A DNA stretch of 64,000 bases from NCBI GenBank assembly GCA_004556655.1, contig SFGF01000021.1, positions 24,627 through 88,626 on the forward strand, in the 5' to 3' direction. A program made the position numbers and the translations under genes. This stretch comes from Lachnospiraceae bacterium. Its GTDB lineage: Bacteria; Bacillota; Clostridia; Lachnospirales; Lachnospiraceae. Below the pieces are notes generated by a model. That model was not told the DNA's origin and searched no databases. It worked only from the letters and a program-made list of their open reading frames with translations. This document shows, piece after piece, positions 1 to 8,580 of the stretch (its first letter is position 1; each line of letters opens with the position of its first letter).

Positions 1-43
1 TAATCTCCACCAGCATTTCGCCCATAATTAAAATATCTGTCAT
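1..43 (-). CDS. PfkB-family sugar kinase, N-terminal fragment
   Basis: Only the first 14 codons lie in the window; the gene runs off the left edge. The start ATG at 43 has a good site (AAGGAGATTTCAA) just upstream, and the peptide MTDILIMGEMLVEI matches the opening beta strand of ribokinase/PfkB-family kinases such as 2-keto-3-deoxygluconate kinase or fructokinase. It follows the sugar ABC operon and its AraC regulator on the same strand, which fits phosphorylation of the imported sugar or a derivative. Substrate cannot be told from 14 residues. Confidence 0.6.
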   Translation of the reverse strand, partial: MTDILIMGEMLVEI

Positions 44-140
44 TTGAAATCTCCTTGTTTTATCTCCTTGTTTCATCATATCACATCGTACGTTTTTATA
101 CCATAAATTTTTTATATGCCAACACATTAAGAAAACCTTT

Positions 141-169
141 CGTTACTGGTCACGGAGGGAACAGTAACG
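141..169 (-). other. Stem-loop in leader of the kinase gene
   Basis: Arms CGTTACTG (141-148) and CAGTAACG (162-169) form an 8-bp hairpin in the untranslated stretch between the AraC gene's terminator and the kinase start at 43. No T-run follows on the minus strand, so it is not an intrinsic terminator. It may be a leader structure or an operator. Confidence 0.3.
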
Positions 170-181
170 ACCTTTCAAGAA

Positions 182-215
182 CAAAAAAACAGCCAACCTT
201 TCTCCGCCGACTGTT
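182..215 (-). terminator. Intrinsic terminator after the AraC gene
   Basis: On the minus strand AACAGTC (209-215) can pair with GGCTGTT (188-194), followed at once by five to six T. The stem is short and contains a G-U pair, so termination may be partial. It would separate the AraC gene from the kinase. Confidence 0.5.
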
Positions 216-267
216 TCTGCTTATCAAAATCTTCTGTTAGCCACTCTTTCTATTTACGCTTTTAATT

Positions 268-1176
268 CTAAATTTTCCCCTCATAATCACCCTTTTTCGC
301 AAAAACAATCAATTCTTCACCCTGTTCACGGTACGCTTTTGGGCTTAAACCATAGTATTGCTTATAAATTTTTGAAAATGCAAGCTGATCTGAATACCCC
401 ACTGCCGATGCAACCGCATTGATCGGCAGATCCGTTTTTGTCAGCAACGATCTTGCCTTATCCATTCGCAAATTCACCAGATATTCCTGAGGAGAACATC
501 CTACAGTCTTTTTGAAACTGCTTGTAAGATAGCTTCGATTCACACCGATATAATCAGCAAGTTCGTTGATCTTTATCCGCTTATCATAGTTCTGACTGAT
601 ATATTCAACTGCATGTTTCACATATACAGAACCCGGATAGGGAAGAGGAAGTAACGCTCCCGGTGACTGTTTTTTAAAATCGCTGACCAAACTGGAAAAC
701 AAGCACATAAGTAATCCATTTCTCTTTAATTCATCCGCAAAAGACAACTGATGTGCATCCAACATTTCATTAATATATTTAGAAATCTCGTCTGCACACT
801 CAACCTTTCGTACCGGATTCTTTATGGAAAATCCTGCATTCATAATACATTCATTCGCTTTGTATCCCACAAACCCAATCCACATATATGTCCATGGATC
901 TTTTTCATCTGCCTGATACCAGGCCTCCTGATTCACAGGAATAAAAAACATTTCTCCGGCAGAAATATTATATTTTTTCTTTCCGATTTCCAGAATACCT
1001 TTACCACTTTTCACAAAGTGCAATACATAACTGCTTCTCTGATTGGGTCCAAACCGATATCCCGGATCACATTCCTCATATCCACAATATGTCAAACACA
1101 ATTCTACCGAATCTTTCTGTAAATCTTCCAAAGACCGATACCTGGAATTCTTACATAAACCACTTGTTCTCTTCAA
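268..1176 (-). CDS. AraC-family transcriptional regulator of sugar operon 1
   Basis: A 302-residue regulator. The N-terminal half has the cupin-like ligand-binding fold of sugar-responsive AraC proteins (FGPNQRSSYVLHFVKSGKG, then GEMFFIPVNQEAWYQADEKDPW). The C-terminal 100 residues hold two helix-turn-helix motifs (IKINELADYIGVNRSYLTSSFKK and LPINAVASAVGYSDQLAFSKIYKQ) and the family ending YYGLSPKAYRE. I start it at TTG 1176, five bases after a GGAGG site; the longer GTG start at 1212 falls in a hairpin loop and lacks a site. It is the fourth gene after binding protein and permeases, so it probably senses the imported sugar and activates the operon. Confidence 0.85.
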   Translation of the reverse strand: MKRTSGLCKNSRYRSLEDLQKDSVELCLTYCGYEECDPGYRFGPNQRSSYVLHFVKSGKGILEIGKKKYNISAGEMFFIPVNQEAWYQADEKDPWTYMWIGFVGYKANECIMNAGFSIKNPVRKVECADEISKYINEMLDAHQLSFADELKRNGLLMCLFSSLVSDFKKQSPGALLPLPYPGSVYVKHAVEYISQNYDKRIKINELADYIGVNRSYLTSSFKKTVGCSPQEYLVNLRMDKARSLLTKTDLPINAVASAVGYSDQLAFSKIYKQYYGLSPKAYREQGEELIVFAKKGDYEGKI

Positions 1177-1199
1177 TGCTGCCTCCATTATTAAGCAAA

Positions 1200-1225
1200 A
1201 TGACCGACGCACCCACGTACGTCGG
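1200..1225 (-). other. Stem-loop between permease and AraC genes
   Basis: GACCGACG and CGTCGGTC arms flank a 10-nt loop between the permease stop and the AraC start. On the minus strand the stem is followed by CATTTTG, a poor T-tract, so it may dampen read-through from the transporter genes into the regulator. Confidence 0.4.
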
Positions 1226-1239
1226 TCTCTGCAATTATT

Positions 1240-2079
1240 TTAAAGCTTTCCACCACTGGTTGCAATACCTTCGATAAACTGTTTCTGGAAAATTATATAG
1301 ATAACAATCATCGGAATACAGGCAATCAGAGATGCCGCCATCAGTTCTGGGAACTTTGATGCATACTGTCCCTGCATCTTTGCAAGAGCAGATGATAATA
1401 CCAGCATATCTTTATCTGTATTTACAATCATGGGCCACATCAGGTCTTTAAACGCAAACACTGCGGTAAAGATACCAAGAGCAACCATACTGGATCGTGT
1501 CAGCGGAGCCATTATGTAAAGGAATGTCTGTCCGATGTTACATCCATCCAGACGAGCTGCTTCCTCCAGATCATTGGGCAGACCCATATATCCCTGACGA
1601 AGAAGGAAAGTACCAAATGCGGTAACCATACCAGGAAAAACCAGTGCAAAGATTGTATTCAGCATTCCCAGCTTACTTACCATCAAATACTGTGGAATAA
1701 TGAAAATCTGTGCCGGAACCATCATCTGGAACAATACCAGTGAGAAGCATAAGTCTCTTCCTTTGAAGTGAAGACGTCCAAAAGCATATCCTGCCATTGT
1801 TGCTGTTAGAACCGCACACAATACGCGGAAGAAAATCAACAGCAATGTATTCTTATACAGAAGCAGGAAGTTCATATTCTTCATAACAGCTGTAAAAGAA
1901 TCCGTTCTCCACACTGTCGGGAAAATAACAAAAGGATTCACAGAAGTAGCCTCTGTTACAGATTTAAAAGCTGTCAGTATCATCCAAAGAAACGGCACAA
2001 GCATTGTGATTGATACCAGAATCAAAATCACATGAATGAGCACAGTGACAATTTTTTTATTTTTTTCCATACTATCCAT
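1240..2079 (-). CDS. Carbohydrate ABC transporter permease (MalG type)
   Basis: A 279-residue inner-membrane permease with six predicted helices. The cytoplasmic coupling loop carries the permease EAA motif (LEEAARLDGCNIGQTFLYIMAPL), which contacts the shared ATPase. Length and order match the second permease of CUT1 sugar importers. A strong site (GGGGGAAGCAGA) precedes ATG 2079, and only 15 nt separate it from the MalF-type permease. No ATPase is encoded nearby; CUT1 systems in Firmicutes usually borrow a shared MsmX-like ATPase. Substrate is unknown, probably an oligosaccharide. Confidence 0.92.
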   Translation of the reverse strand: MDSMEKNKKIVTVLIHVILILVSITMLVPFLWMILTAFKSVTEATSVNPFVIFPTVWRTDSFTAVMKNMNFLLLYKNTLLLIFFRVLCAVLTATMAGYAFGRLHFKGRDLCFSLVLFQMMVPAQIFIIPQYLMVSKLGMLNTIFALVFPGMVTAFGTFLLRQGYMGLPNDLEEAARLDGCNIGQTFLYIMAPLTRSSMVALGIFTAVFAFKDLMWPMIVNTDKDMLVLSSALAKMQGQYASKFPELMAASLIACIPMIVIYIIFQKQFIEGIATSGGKL

Positions 2080-2094
2080 TCTGCTTCCCCCTTC

Positions 2095-3009
2095 CTAGTT
2101 GTAGAATACCCATTTTTTCTGACCAATCATCTGGAATACCGTGATAATCATAGTCAGAACAAGCAACAGCACAACGATAGTAGAGCCATATCCATAATTC
2201 TTGTTAACAAATGAATACTGATAGAACAGGTATACCAGTGACTGTGTCTTGGACATAGCCGGATTAGAGTCATCCATTACCATGTAAATCAAATCAAATA
2301 CCTGCAAAGCACCAATTACACGAGTAACCAGTACAAAGAAAATTGTCGGCGACAACAGAGGGATTGTAATATGGAAAAAGCTCTTAATTCCTGTTGCACC
2401 ATCAATCTGTGCTGCTTCATAGTAATCGTGAGGAATCTCCTGTAGACCTGACAGAAACAGTACCATATTATAACCGATAATAGACCAGACACCTATGACA
2501 GCAATAGCAAATACCGCAATCTTCGGATCGGAAATCCATTTTGTATTCGTGCCGAATACATTATTAATCAGACCAAATTCAGAGTTAAACAGCCATCTCC
2601 ATACCATAGCTACTGCTGCCGGAGCGGCAACCATCGGAAGGAAGATAATAGTTCTATATGCAGAACGTCCTCGCATCTTTCTATTCAACAAAACGGCCAG
2701 AACAAGTGCGATACAGATGGAAAACGGAACTTCTACTATCGCATATTTGAACGTGTTAAGCAGAGACTGCCAAACTTCACTGTCACCAAACACTTTGGCA
2801 TAATTAGTAAATCCAACAAAAATATTTCCTTTTCCAAAATCACCTGTCTTAAAAAAACTCTGGTAAATTGTCTGGAAAATCGGAATAATATTCAGAATAA
2901 TCAATCCTATCGTTGTCGGAAGGATAAAGAACCAGCCCCAGAGGAACTCACTGCGCTCACGCCCTGTTTTGGCAACACTTTTGGTTTTTGCATTTTTTGC
3001 CAAATCCAT
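2095..3009 (-). CDS. Carbohydrate ABC transporter permease (MalF type)
   Basis: A 304-residue membrane protein: a basic cytoplasmic N-terminus (KNAKTKSVAKTGRERSEF), a first helix ending FILPTTIGLIILNIIPIFQTIY, and five more helices. The EAA loop reads YYEAAQIDGATGIKSFFHITIPLLSP. It pairs with the MalG-type permease downstream to form the translocation channel. The start follows AAGGAGTGA. It is second in the operon after the binding protein, separated by a 26-nt stem-loop that probably sets lower expression than the binding protein. Confidence 0.92.
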   Translation of the reverse strand: MDLAKNAKTKSVAKTGRERSEFLWGWFFILPTTIGLIILNIIPIFQTIYQSFFKTGDFGKGNIFVGFTNYAKVFGDSEVWQSLLNTFKYAIVEVPFSICIALVLAVLLNRKMRGRSAYRTIIFLPMVAAPAAVAMVWRWLFNSEFGLINNVFGTNTKWISDPKIAVFAIAVIGVWSIIGYNMVLFLSGLQEIPHDYYEAAQIDGATGIKSFFHITIPLLSPTIFFVLVTRVIGALQVFDLIYMVMDDSNPAMSKTQSLVYLFYQYSFVNKNYGYGSTIVVLLLVLTMIITVFQMIGQKKWVFYN

Positions 3010-3025
3010 TCACTCCTTTTTAATA

Positions 3026-3051
3026 CAGGCAGATTCATACGAATCTGCCTG
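3026..3051 (-). other. Intercistronic stem-loop after the sugar-binding protein gene
   Basis: A perfect 11-bp stem (CAGGCAGATTC paired with GAATCTGCCTG) with a 4-nt loop lies between the binding-protein stop and the permease start. The tail TATTAAAAAG is not a terminator tract. Such structures commonly stabilise the upstream mRNA and give binding protein in excess of permease. Confidence 0.6.
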
Positions 3052-3087
3052 ATATAGTTTTGTATTTACTGTGGCTGAAGGGTTATA

Positions 3088-4425
3088 TTATTCTTCTGCC
3101 AATTTTTCATTCATCTGTTCTGCCATCTGCTTGCAGGCTTCTTCCATAGTCAGTTCACCTGTGTAAACTTTCAGCATAATCTGATTGTCTTCATTTTCCC
3201 ATGTAACTGTGGATCTGGAATATGGTCTGATTACCATGTCATCCATCATGTTCAGGTAAGCCTCAAGATTGAAGTTAGCGGATTTTGCCCATGCATCAGA
3301 TGTATTTTTGTATGCGGACATTGTTACTCCAAGTTCAGCCTGTTTCAGCTGTGCTTCTTTCGATCCGAGATATTCGATCAGCTGCCATGCTTCTTCTGTG
3401 TGCTCACCATTAGCAGATGCAGCCCATCCAAGTCCATTATAGATAGAAGCTCTTCTTCCTGTTGTAGCATTCTTCGGAAGTTCTACAACATCGCAGTTTG
3501 CTGCAGTGTACTCATTGTCACGGAAAGCTGCCAGCATCCAGGAACCCTGTGGTGTCATAGCAATTTTACCGGACTGCAGAAGAACGTCTTCACCATTTTC
3601 TGCCAATACTTCAGCGGATGGCATAAGTCCTTCATTAATCCATGTTTCCAGTGGTTTCAGAGCTTCGATTGTTTTCGGATCATCCCAACCGGATTTTGTT
3701 TTGTCTTCGTTCAGGATATAGCCGTTGTTGTCATAAATCATGTTGTAATAACCAGCCTGGTTGTTATCACATTTAACAGCAATACCATACTGACTTCCGT
3801 CATCTTTTGTCAGCTTTCTTGCTGCTTCTGTAACATCATCCCATGTCCAGTCAGCAGTCGGGTATGCAAGACCAGCCTCATCAAACATGGTCTTGTTGTA
3901 CCACAGAGCAATGGTATCAATATCCTTCGGAACTGCATAGTATTTATCTTCATATGTATACAATCCCCAGATATCATCCGGATAGTTAGCCGGATCAATC
4001 ACATCGCTGGCTGCAATTTTGTCTGTCAGATCCAGAAGCATGTCATTGGACATATATCTCTGGCTTTCATTTGAATGCATCCAGAATACATCCGGAAGAG
4101 AACCGCCCTGTGCACCAGCTTCCAGCATGGTCCAATACTCATCCCATTTAACTACGGAGAATTTTGTCTGGATACCTGTTTTTGCTGTGAAATCACCGAT
4201 GATTTCCTGAAGACCTGCTGCCTGGTTGTTATCCCAGCACGCTACAGAAAGTGTAACATCGCTTCCTGAACTCTCTTCTTTAGCATCAGATCCTGCGTCT
4301 TCACTGTCTGTAGATTCCGTTTTTTCAGTGTTGTCACTGCTTGCATCACTTCCGCCGCCACATGCAGCCAGTGAGCATGTCATCATGCCAGCCATAACCA
4401 ATGCTAATACCTTTCTTAATTTCAT
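3088..4425 (-). CDS. Sugar ABC transporter substrate-binding lipoprotein 1
   Basis: A 445-residue family 1 extracellular solute-binding protein. A signal peptide ends in the lipobox SLAAC, so the mature protein is anchored by Cys21 or so and followed by an acidic/Ser linker (GGSDASSDNTEKTESTDSEDAGSD). The body shows typical motifs: VLSVACWDNNQAAGLQEIIGDF-like first strand, PDVFWMHSNES, YAVPKDIDTIALWYNKTMFDEAGL. It is the first gene of operon 1, with AAAGGAGG upstream, and captures the sugar for the two permeases. The ligand cannot be read from sequence. Confidence 0.93.
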   Translation of the reverse strand: MKLRKVLALVMAGMMTCSLAACGGGSDASSDNTEKTESTDSEDAGSDAKEESSGSDVTLSVACWDNNQAAGLQEIIGDFTAKTGIQTKFSVVKWDEYWTMLEAGAQGGSLPDVFWMHSNESQRYMSNDMLLDLTDKIAASDVIDPANYPDDIWGLYTYEDKYYAVPKDIDTIALWYNKTMFDEAGLAYPTADWTWDDVTEAARKLTKDDGSQYGIAVKCDNNQAGYYNMIYDNNGYILNEDKTKSGWDDPKTIEALKPLETWINEGLMPSAEVLAENGEDVLLQSGKIAMTPQGSWMLAAFRDNEYTAANCDVVELPKNATTGRRASIYNGLGWAASANGEHTEEAWQLIEYLGSKEAQLKQAELGVTMSAYKNTSDAWAKSANFNLEAYLNMMDDMVIRPYSRSTVTWENEDNQIMLKVYTGELTMEEACKQMAEQMNEKLAEE

Positions 4426-4840
4426 ATTATTTCCTCCTTTGATGAAATTTTTTGTCAGATCCTCTATATTTCCGTTCGTCTGACTGATGTATTTATTATA
4501 ATTTCACATAGATTAATGTTAAATGGATATATGTTTTCAGTATATGGTAAAATGTTTGTTGTTTGTGCCATTTATATATTTTTCAGCATTTTTTTCGTCA
4601 AATTGCTGTCATTATTACTCTTACTTTCACCAACGCCCCCTGTTTTATCTTGTTAATAATATTATTATCAAATCATCTCCAATGATTTTAGTTATGATTT
4701 TTTCCCATGGCATTCCCACATTTTTCCATATTATTCATTTTTTACCTTATTATCTGACTGTTTCAAACAAAAAACCATATTCGTTTATTGTAAAATATGC
4801 TAAAATAAGAAGAAATACTTTATGAAAAGAGGTTATTTTT
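4426..4840. other. Divergent AT-rich promoter region
   Basis: This 415-bp gap separates the leftward sugar operon from the rightward yesL-like gene and must hold promoters for both. It is strongly AT-rich. A TAAAAT box about 35 nt before the yesL-like start is a candidate -10, but I could not find a convincing -35 or operator. No gene or RNA element recognised. Confidence 0.4.
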
Positions 4841-5554
4841 ATGAACTTATTAAACGAAGATAATGTCGTACATATATGCATGAACATCATTGGTGACATT
4901 GTACTTGCCAACCTTCTGTTTATTCTCTGCTCCATTCCGATTATCACAATCGGGCCTTCCCTGACAGCTCTCTACCACTGCATGCTCCGCACAGTTAAAG
5001 GAAATAATAACGGAACAGTCAAAACCTTTTTCAGGGCTTTTAAAGATAACTTTATCCAGTCATTACTTATCTGGATTCTTTTTCTGTTTGTCCTGCTTAT
5101 TCTGTTGCTTAATATCCGTTTTCTTTCTCATACCGGAAACAGCATGAGCAAATTATTCCTTTATTTTTCGTTGGCATTTGCTGTATTACTGACTATTGAA
5201 TTTTTATATGTTTTTCCGGTAATTTCCGCATTTTCCGGATCCATAAAAAACCACATGAAAAATGCACTGCTTTTTGCTGTAATGCATTTTCCATCCACCC
5301 TGCTGATTGTCGTAATATCTCTGCTTCCTATGTATATGACCTATCAGGATCTGGAACTGATGCCTCTTTATGCAGCATGCTGGTTTTTCTTTGGCTTTGG
5401 TCTTACAGCCTATATCAATTCCAAACTGTTATATCGAATGTTCAAGCCATATCTTGGAGAAGAAGAGGATGTAAACGAAGATGCGAACTTTTCTATCGAT
5501 GTGGATAAAGCAGACGGACTAATAGAACTGCAGAATCCAAAAGACGAGAAGTGA
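4841..5554 (+). CDS. YesL-family (DUF624) membrane protein
   Basis: A 237-residue protein with about five hydrophobic segments and an acidic, charged C-terminal tail (EEEDVNEDANFSIDVDKADG). The N-terminal stretch DIVLANLLFILCSIPIITIGPSLTALYHCMLRTVKG is the hallmark of the YesL/DUF624 family, found next to carbohydrate ABC importers in Firmicutes. Its molecular role is not established. It is transcribed divergently from sugar operon 1, fitting an accessory role in that uptake system. AAGAGG lies upstream of the ATG. Confidence 0.85.
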   Translation: MNLLNEDNVVHICMNIIGDIVLANLLFILCSIPIITIGPSLTALYHCMLRTVKGNNNGTVKTFFRAFKDNFIQSLLIWILFLFVLLILLLNIRFLSHTGNSMSKLFLYFSLAFAVLLTIEFLYVFPVISAFSGSIKNHMKNALLFAVMHFPSTLLIVVISLLPMYMTYQDLELMPLYAACWFFFGFGLTAYINSKLLYRMFKPYLGEEEDVNEDANFSIDVDKADGLIELQNPKDEK

Positions 5555-5582
5555 TTTTTGTTCGTTTGGTTATAATATATGA

Positions 5583-5798
5583 GACTGATAACAGCATCTC
5601 CTACACTGCAATGTCAGGTCGCTTCCCTTAAGCTAAGCGTTAACTCCGTCTAAGACGCTCCGGAGATCCGTCGTGCCTAAGTCTACGTAAGTGATGGACG
5701 CCTTAGTGTGTGGAGCAAGCTGCCAGTGGCAGGTTGCGGAGCTCTTCAGGCGCGCTTTTCCCAATGACATTGCAGTGTAGGAGATGCTGTTATCAGTC
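5583..5798 (+). repeat. Long palindromic repeat, copy A
   Basis: A 216-bp element with perfect 34-bp terminal inverted repeats (5583-5616 and 5765-5798). Just inside are blocks shared with copy B: AATGTCAGG plus a CGCTTCCCTT segment, CTCCGGAGATCCGTCG, and CTTCAGGCGCGCTT then CCAATGACATT. It carries no ORF of note. The outer 23 nt of the arms (GATAACAGCATCTCC...) differ fully from copy B, yet each copy is perfectly self-complementary. It lies between the convergent yesL-like and lon genes. Confidence 0.85.
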
Positions 5799-5892
5799 AA
5801 TCTACGTTATTGGCAAAACGAAACAAAAATAGTTCTACACATCCCCAGAGGTTACACTGTTTTAATTCCAGGCAGGCCGATAAAGTTGAATG

Positions 5893-6062
5893 GCTAATGA
5901 AAATGTGTCCCTCCTGCCAATGTCATTGGGGTAAGCGCGCCTGAAGATCCACTGTTTACTAAGACTAAACGCGACGGATCTCCGGAGCGTTTTTAGTCGC
6001 AGTTAGCAGTTAGCTGAAGGGAAGCGGCCTGACATTGGCAGGAGGGACACATTTTCATTAGC
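5893..6062 (-). repeat. Long palindromic repeat, copy B (inverted relative to A)
   Basis: A 170-bp element with perfect 33-bp terminal inverted repeats (5893-5925 and 6030-6062). Read on the minus strand it matches the core of copy A in order (AATGTCAGG, CGCTTCCCTT, CTCCGGAGATCCGTCG, CTTCAGGCGCGCTTACC) but has a shorter centre and different arm sequence (CTAATGAAAATGTGTCC). It lies directly downstream of lon, where a terminator would be expected, and the long hairpin may serve as one although no T-run follows. Confidence 0.85.
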
Positions 6063-6099
6063 CTCACAACCTTATTCCACTTGGAACTTAAAACAAAAA

Positions 6100-8370
6100 T
6101 TATGATTGAAGCACCTGCTGCAGTACTTCACTGACTTTTTTCACCGGTATGATTTCCAGTTTTTCTTTTACTTCTTCTGCCACATCTTCCAGATCATCCA
6201 CATTTTCATATGGTATAAACACTTTTTTTACTCCTGCTCTTTCAGCAGCCATCAGTTTTTCCGGCAGACCGCCAATGGGCATCACACCGCCCCTCAAAGA
6301 CACTTCTCCTGTCATGGCCACTTCCGGGCTTACTGCTTTTCCAGTCACTAAAGAAGAAAGGGCAGTCACAAGAGTGATTCCGGCAGAAGGTCCGTCTTTT
6401 GGCACTGCCCCGGACGGCACATGGATATGAAGATCATTTTCACCAAATTTTTCCGATTCCTCCGGACACATGGATTTCACCAAGGTTATCGCAATCTGTG
6501 CCGATTCTTTCATCACATCGCCAAGCTGACCTGTGATTTTAACTTTTCCTTCGCCCTTTGTAAGCGACGTTTCAATGAACAAAATCTCACCGCCGGCGCT
6601 GGTCCATGCAAGTCCGGTGACAACGCCCGGAATACCTTCCTCCAGGATTTTTTCATGCTTTCGTCCCTGATTTCCCAGAAACTCCGGAACTCTGCGTTCA
6701 CTGACTGTAATACTTTTCTGTTCCCCTTTTACCAGTTTTACTGCTGCCGTCCGACAGAGAATATCCATCTGTTTCTTCAATCCCCTGACACCTGACTCTG
6801 CTGTATATTCTTCAATAATCCTTCTTATGGCATCGTCCGACACTTTCAGATTCTGTGCTTTGATTCCCATACTCTTCATGGCTTTCGGAAGAAGATGCTT
6901 CTTTGCAATATGAAATTTTTCCACAGGTGTATATCCCGGAAACTGAATCACTTCCATACGGTTTAAAAGTGGTTCCGGTATCGTATCTACACTGTTTGCC
7001 GTACATACAAACAAGACATTGGACAGATCATATGGCACATTCATGTAATGATCTGTAAAGTTATTATTCTGTTCCGGATCCAGCACCTCCAGAAGTGCAC
7101 TTGCAGGATCCCCACCGTAATCTTTAGCCAGCTTATCTACTTCATCCAGAACCATAACCGGATTCTGGGCACCGCTGCGCTTCATTCCTTCCATAATCCT
7201 TCCCGGCATAGCTCCGACATAAGTTCTTCTATGTCCGCGAATTTCGGCTTCATCTCTGATTCCGCCAAGACTGATTCGAACGTAAGGACGTTTCAAAGCT
7301 TTTGCAATGCTCTGTCCGATACTGGTTTTGCCTGTACCCGGGGCACCTACAAACAACAAAATAGAACCCGACTGTTTTTTATTCAGTGCCATAACAGCCA
7401 ACTGCTGAATGATTCTCTCCTTCACTTTTTTCAATCCATAATGATCTTCATCCAGAATCTCTTCTGCTTCTTTAAGATCAATGGACTCCATCTCACCCGT
7501 TTTCCAGGATAAGCTGGTCACAAAATCAAGATAATCATAAAGAAGTCCATATTCATGGCTGTCTTTACCTTCCTGCTTCATCCGGTTCAAAACCTTGTCA
7601 GCCTCTTTTCTAGCCTCCTCATTCATGCCGGATTCTTCCAGTTTCATTTCAAATCTTCGAATATCAGAAACATTTTCCGGATGCATTTCATCCAACTGAT
7701 TCTGTAGAAAATCTATCTGTTTTTTCAGAGCCGCCTCCCGATATACTTTATCATTCGTCTCTTTCTGAGCATTTTCTGCCTCTTCACTGACTTTAAAAAC
7801 TTCCATCAGTTCATAGACTGCTTTTTCTATCAGATCACATCTATGCTTTCTTGATGAAGTTTTCATCATAGCATATTTCTCGTCCCATGTCAGATTAAAA
7901 TATCCTGACAAAGCACAGGCAACTTCATTGATATTTTTCCAATGCAGGATAAATCCTCTTGCCCACACACCCCATTGAAAGCCCTGAGCAAATTTCATCA
8001 GATCCTTTTTCAGTTTTTCAAATCGTTCTCTTTCTTCCTCATCAGATATATCGTCCACGTCCGAACAAATAATTGCTGAAGCGATGACAGAATCCGCAGA
8101 AACTTCAATATCTGAGACCTCAACTCTTTCTTTTATACGGATTCTTACATTTCCTTCTCCATCAATATTTTCTATCTTACCACTGACACCGAGTGAATAA
8201 AAATCTTCTTTCGTCAGATCTTCACGCGATTTTTCTGATTTCAATAACAGAAATAATACATCTTCCCCCTCGTTCTCCGAAGTGATCTCCTGATTGGGAA
8301 ACATATCTTTTTTAAAGAAGAAAGTTACTCCCGGCAAAACCAGAAGATCATAAATAGGTATAGTTCTCAT
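6100..8370 (-). CDS. lon: ATP-dependent Lon protease
   Basis: A 756-residue cytoplasmic quality-control protease of the LonA type. It has an N-terminal substrate-binding domain (about 1-200), a coiled-coil linker, an AAA+ module with Walker A GAPGTGKTS at 342-350 and Walker B PVMVLDEVDKL, and a C-terminal serine protease domain with the Ser-Lys dyad (DGPSAG, Ser662; LPEKL, Lys705). It is slightly shorter than the usual 770-810 residues, the loss being in the N-terminal domain. Transcribed alone, under a CIRCE operator, so it is expected to be induced by protein-folding stress through HrcA. Confidence 0.97.
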   Translation of the reverse strand: MRTIPIYDLLVLPGVTFFFKKDMFPNQEITSENEGEDVLFLLLKSEKSREDLTKEDFYSLGVSGKIENIDGEGNVRIRIKERVEVSDIEVSADSVIASAIICSDVDDISDEEERERFEKLKKDLMKFAQGFQWGVWARGFILHWKNINEVACALSGYFNLTWDEKYAMMKTSSRKHRCDLIEKAVYELMEVFKVSEEAENAQKETNDKVYREAALKKQIDFLQNQLDEMHPENVSDIRRFEMKLEESGMNEEARKEADKVLNRMKQEGKDSHEYGLLYDYLDFVTSLSWKTGEMESIDLKEAEEILDEDHYGLKKVKERIIQQLAVMALNKKQSGSILLFVGAPGTGKTSIGQSIAKALKRPYVRISLGGIRDEAEIRGHRRTYVGAMPGRIMEGMKRSGAQNPVMVLDEVDKLAKDYGGDPASALLEVLDPEQNNNFTDHYMNVPYDLSNVLFVCTANSVDTIPEPLLNRMEVIQFPGYTPVEKFHIAKKHLLPKAMKSMGIKAQNLKVSDDAIRRIIEEYTAESGVRGLKKQMDILCRTAAVKLVKGEQKSITVSERRVPEFLGNQGRKHEKILEEGIPGVVTGLAWTSAGGEILFIETSLTKGEGKVKITGQLGDVMKESAQIAITLVKSMCPEESEKFGENDLHIHVPSGAVPKDGPSAGITLVTALSSLVTGKAVSPEVAMTGEVSLRGGVMPIGGLPEKLMAAERAGVKKVFIPYENVDDLEDVAEEVKEKLEIIPVKKVSEVLQQVLQS

Positions 8371-8394
8371 ACATGTTTCCTCCCTGGTATTTTG

Positions 8395-8421
8395 TTAGCA
8401 CTCACGTAAATCGAGTGCTAG
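8395..8421 (-). promoter_or_regulatory. CIRCE element (HrcA operator) upstream of lon
   Basis: TTAGCACTC (8395-8403), nine-base spacer, GAGTGCTAG (8413-8421) matches the CIRCE consensus with one mismatch at the last base. It lies between the likely promoter and the lon start at 8370, the standard position for repression by HrcA. Confidence 0.92.
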
Positions 8422-8430
8422 TACATTTAC

Positions 8431-8458
8431 ATTCTATCACGAAATCAAAATATTGCAA
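8431..8458 (-). promoter_or_regulatory. Sigma-A promoter of lon
   Basis: On the minus strand TTGCAA (8453-8458), 16-bp spacer, TAGAAT (8431-8436). The predicted start point falls next to the CIRCE element, consistent with repression by HrcA. Confidence 0.7.
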
Positions 8459-8515
8459 CCCCTGTATCTTTATTTTTTAGTGACTTCTTCTGATTTGCGC
8501 AGTGTTTTGGGCATA

Positions 8516-8573
8516 AAAAAACTCTCCCCCGATACCACAAACTTAAAAGTCGTGGATCTGGAGAGAGTTTTTT
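8516..8573 (-). terminator. Terminator of sugar operon 2
   Basis: ACTCTCTCC and GGGGAGAGT arms enclose a loop with an inner small stem, with T7 on the minus-strand side and an A-run on the other. It follows the last gene of operon 2 directly. Confidence 0.8.
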
Positions 8574-8580
8574 TACACTG

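Noticed and set aside
3400..4074. 224-codon plus-strand ORF
   Set aside because: Antisense to the sugar-binding protein gene; no family features.
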